From contig DGWL01000065.1 in the NCBI GenBank assembly GCA_002396125.1, positions 1 through 13,647 of the forward strand: 13,647 nt of DNA, written 5' to 3'. The translations under genes and the position numbers were made by a program. The notes under the pieces are model-generated. The model made no database searches and was not told the origin of the DNA. It was given only the letters and a program-made list of their open reading frames with translations. The DNA comes from Porphyromonadaceae bacterium UBA4259. Lineage in GTDB: Bacteria > Bacteroidota > Bacteroidia > Bacteroidales > Muribaculaceae. Position 1 is the stretch's first letter, and every line of letters begins with the position of its first letter. Positions 6,636 through 13,101 of the stretch are shown one piece after another.

Positions 6636-6667
6636 CAAAGGTAGTAAAAATATTTTTACCCACAAAA
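6636..6667 (-). promoter_or_regulatory. rplS promoter with dyad in its spacer
   Basis: On the minus strand TTTTG (6667-6663) is followed by 19 bases and TACCTTTG (6643-6636), an exact Bacteroidota-type promoter. The spacer contains a perfect 16-base palindrome, GTAAAAATATTTTTAC (6644-6659). A second inverted repeat, CCACAA-N5-TTGTGG (6660-6676), covers the -33 element. These dyads could be operator sites, or could fold in RNA arriving from the upstream kdsC operon. Confidence 0.75.
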
Positions 6668-6751
6668 TAATTGTGGATATAAATAATTGTTTTTGCTAAA
6701 TTGGTAGATAATGAGATAGTTACGTGCCTGGATGACTCTCTTGTTCTCAAC

Positions 6752-7237
6752 TCAATTCATCTCATTGCGCTCGATGATGTGCTCAATGAACTCGCGCACG
6801 GCACCGGCTCCACCTGCAGCCGAACAAACGTAGTGGGCTATTGCCTTCACTTGCTTGCAGGAGTCGGCAGGGCATCCCACCAGGGCGCATTCGTTCATGC
6901 ACACGATGTCGAGAATGTCGTCGCCAATGTAAGCCACGTTTTCCTTGTTGCATTGGTATTTGGTCATGAGAGCCTTGAGAGTGTCGAGCTTGTCGTGCTT
7001 GCCCTGGTAGAGCTCGGTGATGTGGAGCTCGCGAGCGCGGTTCTCAACGATGGCCGACGTGCGGCCGGTGATGATTGCCGGCACTATGCCATGGGCAGGC
7101 AACATTTCGTTGATGGCATAGCCGTCCTTGATGTCAAAGGCTTTAAACACCTCTCCCGATGGCCCCATGTTTATCTTGCCGTCGGTGAGCGTGCCGTCAA
7201 CGTCCATTACCAGGAGTTTAATCTTGTTGCTTTTCAT
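6752..7237 (-). CDS. kdsC: 3-deoxy-D-manno-octulosonate 8-phosphate phosphatase (KdsC, HAD family)
   Basis: KdsC hydrolyses KDO 8-phosphate to KDO, the step after KdsA in LPS inner-core synthesis. The 161-aa product is a minimal (C0-type) HAD phosphatase that normally acts as a tetramer. Motif I is DVDGT with nucleophile D12 and acid D14; motif II is T57 in IITGRT; motif III lysine is in GKHDK (K80/K83); motif IV is YIGDD (D106, D107). The KdsC-specific C-terminal GGAGAVRE (142-149) is present. The ATG at 7237 gives the standard start just before KIKLLVMDVDG and overlaps the 3' end of the epimerase gene by 20 bases, which suggests translational coupling; an in-frame start further upstream would lie deep inside that gene. 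It is last in the kdsA-manA-epimerase-kdsC operon, which supports the KDO role over a CMP-acylneuraminate role. Confidence 0.93.
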   Translation of the reverse strand: MKSNKIKLLVMDVDGTLTDGKINMGPSGEVFKAFDIKDGYAINEMLPAHGIVPAIITGRTSAIVENRARELHITELYQGKHDKLDTLKALMTKYQCNKENVAYIGDDILDIVCMNECALVGCPADSCKQVKAIAHYVCSAAGGAGAVREFIEHIIERNEMN

Positions 7238-7898
7238 GACTCGGGATATCTTCGCATTCGCGCTTGATGTTGTTGATGATGTCGCGGTAGGTGCCAAGAT
7301 GGCCGAATAGCGACGATGTGCCGAGCACAAAGCCGTCAACACCACGCTTGCCCCAGCGCTTCATGCGCTCAATGGTGCACGCTCCGTCCATTATGATTTC
7401 GAGATTGTATTTATCCTTGAGTTCAACCAGTTGTCCCACTTTTTCCTCAACATGCGGCAGGTAGATGTGGCCTGCATTGCCGGGCTTGACACCCATGAGC
7501 AGCACATTGTCGACCAGGTCGTAATACTCAGTGAGGCTGTCGATGGGGGTCTCGGGATTGATGACGATGCCTGGCTTGCGGCCTTCTTTCCTGATTTTTT
7601 GGATTACCTGCATGGGGTGACTGTCGGAGTCGGGATGGAAATATATGATGTCAACGCCTGCATCGGCAAACATCTTGATGTATCGGCTGGGCTCCATTAT
7701 CATCATGTGGAGCTCGGTAACTAGCGAGGTGATGCGGCAAATCGACTTGACGTCGCCCAAACCCATGGCAAAATTGGGCACATAACGGCCATCCATCACG
7801 TCGAGATGAAGGCGTGTAGCGCCGGCAGCCTCAAGGGCAAAGGTCTCGGCCTTGAGATTGTCGAAGTTGGCGCACATTAAAGATGGTGAATATATCAT
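7218..7898 (-). CDS. Ribulose-phosphate / allulose-6-phosphate 3-epimerase family protein
   Basis: The 226-aa product is a (beta/alpha)8-barrel sugar-phosphate 3-epimerase. The metal-binding and catalytic set is intact: H31 and D33 in HLDVMDGRYVPNF, H64 in ELHMMI, and D171 in IIMDGACT. Phosphate-loop features GVKPGNAG (136-143) and GTSSLFGH (193-200) are present. The opening IYSPSLMC and the CT rather than GV after DG resemble AlsE-like (D-allulose 6-phosphate) members more than classical Rpe, so substrate is uncertain: ribulose 5-/xylulose 5-phosphate or a hexulose 6-phosphate. Its ATG overlaps the manA stop by four bases (ATGA), with GGAGG just upstream. Sitting between manA and kdsC, it may feed pentose phosphate toward KDO synthesis, or link allulose 6-phosphate to fructose 6-phosphate. 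Both roles are inference. Confidence 0.9.
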   Translation of the reverse strand: MIYSPSLMCANFDNLKAETFALEAAGATRLHLDVMDGRYVPNFAMGLGDVKSICRITSLVTELHMMIMEPSRYIKMFADAGVDIIYFHPDSDSHPMQVIQKIRKEGRKPGIVINPETPIDSLTEYYDLVDNVLLMGVKPGNAGHIYLPHVEEKVGQLVELKDKYNLEIIMDGACTIERMKRWGKRGVDGFVLGTSSLFGHLGTYRDIINNIKRECEDIPSHEKQQD

Positions 7899-8800
7899 AG
7901 GTTGTCCTCCCTTATTTTAGAAACGAAAGCCAGCTCAACTTGACTGGTGGCAATATTCTCACCGGGCCACAACAGCACTGTTGACCCGGGTGCCACGCCG
8001 ATGCCGTCACAGCTCATGGAGCCTTTCACTAGTGTGAAACACTCAAGAGTGTTGCTCTCGTTGGTGTATAATGCGGTGTTATTGATTAGTTTCGTGCTAT
8101 AGGTTCTCTCAACAATCTCGTCGTGACCGCTATAGCGGCGGGGTGTCGACTGGAGGTTGATGTTGAGCGCTGTGGTGGCCTTGGCCACATGCAACTCACG
8201 GCGCTTGCCTTGCGAGTCGGTGCGGTCGTAGTCGTAGAAACGATAGGTGAAGTCGCTGCCTTCTTCTATCTCAAACACTAGGCTGCCAGCGGTGATGGCA
8301 TGAAGGGTGCCGGGTTCTACAAACACATAGTCGCCTTGCTTCACTGCCAGTGTGGCGGCCATTGCCATGAACTGCTCCTGTGCAATCATCAGCTGTTCTT
8401 GTTCCTTGCTGGTGCATGTGCAGCCGTTGATAATCGCGCCGCTTGTGGGGGCGTCGATAAAGTACCACGACTCCCGCTTTCCGCGCGACTTCGGGTCGAG
8501 GTCACGTGCCATCTCATCGGTGGGATGCACTTGTATGCTCAAGTTCTCGTGGGCCTCGGTGAGTGCAAGAGTGAGGGGAAAATACTCATGCTCTTGCATG
8601 TTAAACTCGTCGCGGAACAAGGGGAACACGTCGTTGAGGCACCTGCCTTGCCACTTGCCGTTGAGAATCTCGTTGGAAATGCCCTCACGGCAATATAGTG
8701 AGTAGAGGTGACCGATGTGGTCGCCTTCAACTCCTGCAAGACGGCTTATTTTGGGGCCGCCCCAGATGGTGGTGTGAACTATGCGCTTGAGTAGTAGCAT
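7895..8800 (-). CDS. manA: Mannose-6-phosphate isomerase, type I (cupin)
   Basis: This zinc cupin enzyme interconverts mannose 6-phosphate and fructose 6-phosphate and so supplies mannose for GDP-mannose and envelope glycans. The 301-aa product matches the short bacterial form (about 300-320 aa, as in Bacillus) rather than the 390-aa enterobacterial form. Zinc ligands are visible: Q90 and H92 in LSIQVHP, E110 in GKRESWYFID, and H167 in EPGTLHAI. The following SDFTYRFYDYDR block (182-193) is typical of the family. It starts 18 bases after the kdsA stop behind a good AGAGGA ribosome site and overlaps the next gene by four bases. Its place inside a KDO operon is unusual; activity on another phosphorylated aldose or ketose cannot be excluded. 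Confidence 0.93.
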   Translation of the reverse strand: MLLLKRIVHTTIWGGPKISRLAGVEGDHIGHLYSLYCREGISNEILNGKWQGRCLNDVFPLFRDEFNMQEHEYFPLTLALTEAHENLSIQVHPTDEMARDLDPKSRGKRESWYFIDAPTSGAIINGCTCTSKEQEQLMIAQEQFMAMAATLAVKQGDYVFVEPGTLHAITAGSLVFEIEEGSDFTYRFYDYDRTDSQGKRRELHVAKATTALNINLQSTPRRYSGHDEIVERTYSTKLINNTALYTNESNTLECFTLVKGSMSCDGIGVAPGSTVLLWPGENIATSQVELAFVSKIREDNL

Positions 8801-8818
8801 GGGGATTGTCCTCTATAG

Positions 8819-9616
8819 TTATTGTTGTTCCAGTGTGATTTCTCTTATTCGCATTATCTGGCTTAGCAGGCTGTCGAGGTCGTCGAGACGAAGCATGCAA
8901 CTGCCATCGCACAGGGCACTGGCAGGATCGTTGTGAACTTCCATGAACAAGCCCGAGAGGACGCCGGTGGCAACGGCAGCCTTGGCAAGGTAGGGCACAT
9001 ACTCACTCTTGCCGCTGTTGCCGTAGTTGAAGCCGCCGCCACTGATTTGAACACTGTGGGTGGCGTCGAAAAGCACTGGATAGCCCAGCTTGGCAAGTCG
9101 CACCAGTCCTGTCATGTCAACGACCAGGTTGTTGTAGCCAAAGCAGTTGCCACGTTCACACAGCATGAAGTCGCGGCAGCCAAAGTGCTCCATCTTGCTC
9201 ACCACGTTACCCATTTCCTCAGGACTTGAGAATTGTGCTTTCTTGATGTTGACGGTTTTGCCTGTAGCCGCTGCGGCATGGAGCAAGTCGGTCTGACGGC
9301 ACAGGAAGGCAGGAATCTGAATGATGTCGGCAACCTGTGCGACTGGCTCGGCTTGTTGTGGCTCGTGAATATCGGTAACAATCTTCACGCCCACTTGGGT
9401 CTTGGCCTCGTCAAGAATACGCAGTCCTTCCTCCAGCCCCGGGCCGCGGTAGTTGGTGGCCTTGGTGCGGTTGGCTTTGTCCCACGATGCCTTGAAGAAG
9501 AATTCCACGTCGTGGTGGCTAGCGATGCTTTTTAACGCCTCGGCAAGAAAAAGCACGTTATCCTCGCTCTCAATCACGCAGGGACCGGCAAGAAGCTTGA
9601 ATTTATTATTTGTCAT
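8819..9616 (-). CDS. kdsA: 3-deoxy-8-phosphooctulonate (KDO8P) synthase, metal-dependent class
   Basis: KdsA condenses phosphoenolpyruvate with arabinose 5-phosphate to make KDO 8-phosphate, the committed step to KDO. The 265-aa product has the family blocks LLAGPCVIESED at the N-terminus, KASWDKANRT (42-51), QIPAFLCRQTDLL (100-112), KKAQFSSPEEM (125-135) and FDATHSVQ (183-190). The metal ligand set of class II enzymes is complete: C13, H187, E226 in MEVHNDP and D237 in CDGSCML, with the same spacing as Aquifex C11/H185/E222/D233. Metal-independent enzymes such as E. coli KdsA have Asn at the cysteine position. The ATG at 9616 is chosen because MTNNKFKLLAGPC matches family starts; an in-frame ATG at 9667 would add 17 unrelated residues. 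It is first in the four-gene operon. Confidence 0.97.
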   Translation of the reverse strand: MTNNKFKLLAGPCVIESEDNVLFLAEALKSIASHHDVEFFFKASWDKANRTKATNYRGPGLEEGLRILDEAKTQVGVKIVTDIHEPQQAEPVAQVADIIQIPAFLCRQTDLLHAAAATGKTVNIKKAQFSSPEEMGNVVSKMEHFGCRDFMLCERGNCFGYNNLVVDMTGLVRLAKLGYPVLFDATHSVQISGGGFNYGNSGKSEYVPYLAKAAVATGVLSGLFMEVHNDPASALCDGSCMLRLDDLDSLLSQIMRIREITLEQQ

Positions 9617-9681
9617 GTTAAAGTCTTTCTCTAATAGTTTAATAGCGAAAAAAAGGTGGAAAACCAATCGCTAACAATCGG

Positions 9682-9689
9682 CAAATATA
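9682..9689 (-). promoter_or_regulatory. Putative -7 element of the kdsA operon promoter
   Basis: TATATTTG on the minus strand (9689-9682) fits TAnnTTTG. The -33 box is weak: the best candidate, TGTG, sits 22 bases upstream. The leader would be about 58 bases. The element is 44 bases from the oppositely oriented -7 box of the LTA-synthase-like gene, so the two upstream regions overlap. Confidence 0.5.
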
Positions 9690-9733
9690 ATAATAATAAT
9701 CGATAATTAGGCACAGATTTCATAAAATTGTAG

Positions 9734-9741
9734 TATTTTTG
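9734..9741 (+). promoter_or_regulatory. Putative -7 element for the LTA-synthase-like gene
   Basis: TATTTTTG (9734-9741) fits TAnnTTTG, but no good -33 TTTG is present about 20 bases upstream. Transcription would begin near 9748, giving a leader of about 26 bases. That leader contains a 5-codon open frame (ATG at 9754, TAG at 9769-9771) ending two bases before the gene's ATG. Confidence 0.45.
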
Positions 9742-9773
9742 CACCAAGATTTAATGATTTGCGAAACGTAGAA

Positions 9774-11750
9774 ATGAAAATTCCTATTGAAAAGATAAGA
9801 AAACAACCTGGCGTGATCATGGCCGTCAACTTCCTGATAATGATGGTTGCCTACATGCTCATGAGGTGGCTGTTCTACTACATGAACATTAACACGTTCC
9901 GGGACTTGACATTCGACGAAGTGATGACAATCTCGCTGGGTGGGTTGAGGTTTGACCTGAGCGCGTTGTGTTACATCAACGTGCTGTGCATTGTGTTGCA
10001 GTTTATTCCGCTCAAGGCACGACATTCGGTTAAATATCAGCGAATTGTGAGGATTATCTTCCTTGTCGTGAATGGTTTGGGCATCGCTGTCAACATGGCC
10101 GATATTGTTTACTTCGAGTTTGGCGGGCGACGCACCACTGCCACCATCTTCTCGGAGTTCGGTGGTGAGAGCAACTTGGGCACCATTGCGCTTAACAGTA
10201 TTACCGGCTACTGGCAAGTGTGGCTTGCAGGAATAGCGCTGATAGTTGCCATGGTTTTTCTCTATTACAACCCGGTCAAGAAGAACCGCGACGATTTCCC
10301 GCGTAACAAGATTTACTACACAACTCACTCGCTTGTGTTTGTGCTTGCATTGTGGGTAGCGATTGCCGGCATGAGAGGTGGATTTGGCCTGAAGATGCAC
10401 CCTCTCAGGCAAGATTCTGCCGACATCTATTGCACCAAGCCCATCAATGCGGCTATTGTGCTCAACACTCCTTTCACCATTATCACTACCGCCCACAAGC
10501 ATGACTACAAGGACCCTCATTTCTTTGAAACAAGCGAACTCGATGGTATATTCAATCCCATCAAGAACGCAACTCCCCCAGGGGGAGAGATGCGCAAGCT
10601 CAATGTGGTGGTGTTCTTGATGGAGAGTTTCTCGATGGAGTATATGGGCTTCTATAATAAGGACAAGGACGGCGGAGCATTTAGGGGTTACACTCCATTT
10701 CTCGACTCTTTGTTAAGCGTGAGCTACAGTTTCCGTTACAGTTTTGCCAATGGCATTCGCTCGGTCGACTGCATGCCGGCAAGCTTTGCGGGCATTCCGC
10801 GCTACATTGATCCCTATTGCTATTTCATCTATTCTAACAATAAGTTACAGGGCTTGCCGCAGATGCTTCGCGACGAGGGCTATACCACGGCCTTCTTTCA
10901 TGGAGCCCCCAACAACACGCTTGGTTTCAGGGGCTTTACCAATGCCATCGGTTTCGAGAGTTATTATGGCATGGATGAGTACCCGGGCAAAGATGACTTT
11001 GATGGGACGTGGGCAATTTTCGACGAGCCATATTTGCAATATTTCGCTAGCATGACGAGCAGCATTGCCAAGGAAGACGAACCCTTCTTTCTCACTGTCT
11101 TCACGGCTTCGAGTCATGAGCCGTTTGCGATTCCCGAGCAGCACAAGAGTAAGTTCACGCGTGGTGAAATTCCCATGCATCGCAGCATAAGTTATGCTGA
11201 TTACTCAATCAAGCGTTACTTCGACAAAGTGAAGAATGAGCCATGGTTCAACAACACTATTTTTGTTTTCACAGCCGACCATTGCGGCGTGAGTCACCGC
11301 GAGGACTATAACAACGAGATGGGGCGTTTCCTCATCCCCATCTTTTTCTACACTCCAGGTGGGCAACTGCCGGCAAGATGCGACTCCACGCGCCTCATGC
11401 AGCAGACCGATATCACTCCCTCGCTGCTGGCTCTGCTCAATTATCAGCGTCCGTTCTTCTCGTTTGGCAAGAATGTGTTTGACAACAGTCCCGAGTTTGT
11501 CAACTATGTATTCAATGATCGCAATGGTAGTTCTATGTATTATCTCGACGACTTGATGATAGAATATCGGGGTAACAAGCTTTATGGCATCTTTGACTAC
11601 AAGAACGATTTCTCGCTCAAGCACAATCTGCTGGCCCGCAAGCGGCAGTTCAAGCAAGTGCCTTTCATGGAGCGGCAACTGCGGGCCATCATCGAGCAAT
11701 ACATCACACGCATGAAGGGAAACAACTTAACCGCCCTTCCGCAAGATTAG
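9774..11750 (+). CDS. LTA synthase family membrane sulfatase/phosphotransferase
   Basis: The 658-aa product has about five N-terminal membrane helices (about 13-36, 61-80, 92-113, 146-165, 184-201) and a large extracytoplasmic alkaline-phosphatase-superfamily domain from about residue 276. Catalytic features: metal site E284 in VVVFLMESFS, probable nucleophile S330 in NGIRSVDCMPASFAGIP, histidine H448 in TASSHEPF, and metal ligands D502/H503 in FTADHCG. Gram-positive relatives polymerise glycerophosphate; Bacteroidota have no lipoteichoic acid, so this enzyme more likely transfers a phospho-group (for example phosphoethanolamine or glycerophosphate) to an envelope glycolipid or glycan. I chose the ATG at 9774; a TTG five codons upstream (9759) is possible. 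It is divergent from the KDO operon, consistent with an LPS-related role (inference). Confidence 0.88.
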   Translation: MKIPIEKIRKQPGVIMAVNFLIMMVAYMLMRWLFYYMNINTFRDLTFDEVMTISLGGLRFDLSALCYINVLCIVLQFIPLKARHSVKYQRIVRIIFLVVNGLGIAVNMADIVYFEFGGRRTTATIFSEFGGESNLGTIALNSITGYWQVWLAGIALIVAMVFLYYNPVKKNRDDFPRNKIYYTTHSLVFVLALWVAIAGMRGGFGLKMHPLRQDSADIYCTKPINAAIVLNTPFTIITTAHKHDYKDPHFFETSELDGIFNPIKNATPPGGEMRKLNVVVFLMESFSMEYMGFYNKDKDGGAFRGYTPFLDSLLSVSYSFRYSFANGIRSVDCMPASFAGIPRYIDPYCYFIYSNNKLQGLPQMLRDEGYTTAFFHGAPNNTLGFRGFTNAIGFESYYGMDEYPGKDDFDGTWAIFDEPYLQYFASMTSSIAKEDEPFFLTVFTASSHEPFAIPEQHKSKFTRGEIPMHRSISYADYSIKRYFDKVKNEPWFNNTIFVFTADHCGVSHREDYNNEMGRFLIPIFFYTPGGQLPARCDSTRLMQQTDITPSLLALLNYQRPFFSFGKNVFDNSPEFVNYVFNDRNGSSMYYLDDLMIEYRGNKLYGIFDYKNDFSLKHNLLARKRQFKQVPFMERQLRAIIEQYITRMKGNNLTALPQD

Positions 11751-11779
11751 TGTAAAAATCACTTTTTTGTGTAAAATGG

Positions 11780-11810
11780 TTGTTTTTAAGCGATAAATGC
11801 TTTATTTTTG
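11780..11810 (+). promoter_or_regulatory. Bacteroidota-type promoter of the outer-membrane barrel gene
   Basis: TTG (11780-11782) is followed by 20 bases and TATTTTTG (11803-11810), a good -33/-7 match. The start near 11817 leaves about 30 A/U-rich bases before the ATG at 11847. I see no intrinsic terminator between the preceding gene and this promoter. Confidence 0.7.
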
Positions 11811-11846
11811 CAAAAGAATATTTAAATTAACGGTAAATAATAAATT

Positions 11847-12461
11847 ATGAAAAAACTATTAGTTACATTATTGTGTGTTGTCATAGCGGCCGGTGCGGCT
11901 ATGGCACAAAAAAAATTGACCTGGGGACCCAAGGTTGGTGTTGACCTCACTCATTACTGGGGCAAGGATGCACTTGGTCACAAGCCACAACTCAATTATC
12001 AAGTTGGTGCTTATCTTGAATTCCGTTTTACTGATAAGTTGGCATTTGCTCCCGAGCTTGTGTTTGCGGCGCAAGGTGGCAAGTGGAGCGATTGCGACAT
12101 CGATGATGATGGTAATAAGTTTTACTACGATGCCACCGATCATGTAAATTACATCAACCTGCCTCTCTTGCTCAAGTACTATGTTCATCCAAGCTTCAGC
12201 ATCGACTTCGGCCCGCAGCTTGGCTACAATGTCTATAGCAAAACCACTTACGATTATAAAGACAAATCAATTGGCAAGTATACCATGGACTACAAGGAGG
12301 ACACCAGAGAGCTCGACTTTGCCTTGGCTCTTGGTTGCACCTACAACATCGCCAGCGATGTGTTTGTGCAAGCTCGTTACACTCTTGGCCTCTCTAGAGT
12401 GTTCAATGACTTGAAAGACAAGAATGGCAACGCCCAAATCGCCATTGGCTATCGATTCTAA
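11847..12461 (+). CDS. Outer-membrane beta-barrel protein (PorT/OmpX-like family)
   Basis: The 204-aa product starts with a clear Sec signal peptide (MKKLLVTLLCVVIAAGAAMA, cleavage before Q21). Alternating aromatic and polar strands follow, typical of an eight-stranded barrel: GPKVGVDLTHYWG, YQVGAYLEFRFTDKLAFAPEL, INLPLLLKYYVHPSFSIDFGPQLGYNVY, LDFALALGCTYNI and VFVQARYTLGLSRV. It ends in AIGYRF with the terminal Phe expected of a BAM-targeting signal. An acidic loop, DCDIDDDGNKFYYD (about 87-100), could bind a cation. These small Bacteroidota barrels have no single established function. It probably forms a transcription unit with the lipoprotein 80 bases downstream. Confidence 0.88.
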   Translation: MKKLLVTLLCVVIAAGAAMAQKKLTWGPKVGVDLTHYWGKDALGHKPQLNYQVGAYLEFRFTDKLAFAPELVFAAQGGKWSDCDIDDDGNKFYYDATDHVNYINLPLLLKYYVHPSFSIDFGPQLGYNVYSKTTYDYKDKSIGKYTMDYKEDTRELDFALALGCTYNIASDVFVQARYTLGLSRVFNDLKDKNGNAQIAIGYRF

Positions 12462-12541
12462 TTCTTAAATCATTGATATTTGATCACAATCGTATAGAAA
12501 TCATAATTCTTTAATTATTAATTAAAAACCAAAACAAAGAC

Positions 12542-13015
12542 ATGAAGAAAGTATTTGCATTATTTGTGTTAGTGGCTGCCGTGGTTGCCATTACATCATG
12601 CTCGGGTGGTCCTAAGATTCAGGGTACACCCATCGAGAAGACCCACTTCACCGTCATCCAACCCGAGGGCTGGGAAGTAGTGACCAATGATGACTCCAAT
12701 GTGGAAATCAAGCACGAAGGTGAGAAATTCACTCATTTTATAGGCATTAAGGAGGACACCGAGGCTTTCGACAAGGCTATGGAATATTACTTGAGTCCTG
12801 ATGGCGGTTACAAGCAGGTAGAGGAAATCCAGGTTGAGGGTGGTAAATTGAACGTCTTGAATAAAGATGGACGCAACTCTTACTGGATTATCGCTCCTCA
12901 AGGTGCAAAAACCGACGCTACTGTGAAGATTACAGTGAGCACCAACGAAATCAAGGGTGATCCATTCGCCAATGAAGAGGTGAGAGCTATTCTTGAGAGT
13001 ATCGTCCTCAAGTAA
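12542..13015 (+). CDS. Predicted lipoprotein with PsbP/Mog1-like fold (tentative)
   Basis: The 157-aa product has a lipoprotein signal with lipobox ITSC (C20). The mature part opens FTVIQPEGWEVVTNDDSNVEIK, the 'F-x-x-x-P-x-G-W' pattern seen in PsbP/Mog1/DcrB-like folds. An alternating strand pattern and a final helix follow (PFANEEVRAILESIVLK, where the family often has a short amphipathic helix). I did not recognise a specific family, so the fold is a guess. It is expected to be anchored in the envelope. No full promoter is visible in the AT-rich 80-base gap after the barrel gene (the best -7 box, GATATTTG, has a mismatch), so co-transcription is likely. Confidence 0.82.
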   Translation: MKKVFALFVLVAAVVAITSCSGGPKIQGTPIEKTHFTVIQPEGWEVVTNDDSNVEIKHEGEKFTHFIGIKEDTEAFDKAMEYYLSPDGGYKQVEEIQVEGGKLNVLNKDGRNSYWIIAPQGAKTDATVKITVSTNEIKGDPFANEEVRAILESIVLK

Positions 13016-13042
13016 GGTTGTGGCATTTGCCACATAGATTAA

Positions 13043-13079
13043 AAGCGCTCGGGCACGCATGTGTGATGCTCGAGCGCTT
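13043..13079. terminator. Hairpin between convergent lipoprotein gene and clpB
   Basis: AAGCGCTCGGGCA (13043-13055) pairs with TGCTCGAGCGCTT (13067-13079), 13 pairs including one wobble, with an 11-base loop. On the minus strand it is followed by UUUUAA, so it best fits the end of clpB; on the plus strand no U-tract follows. A smaller hairpin, TGTGGC-ATTT-GCCACA (13019-13034), lies just after the lipoprotein stop. A shared bidirectional terminator is likely. Confidence 0.65.
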
Positions 13080-13101
13080 AACGTTGGTGTTATGTGGGTG
13101 T

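Noticed and set aside
9720..10520. 266-codon minus-strand open frame opposite the LTA-synthase-like gene
   Set aside because: It overlaps the membrane-helix coding region of a well-supported gene and shows no family features; its composition reflects the complement of hydrophobic codons.
12511..12525. TTAATTATTAATTAA near-perfect palindrome before the lipoprotein gene
   Set aside because: It consists only of A and T in a very AT-rich leader, so chance is a sufficient explanation.
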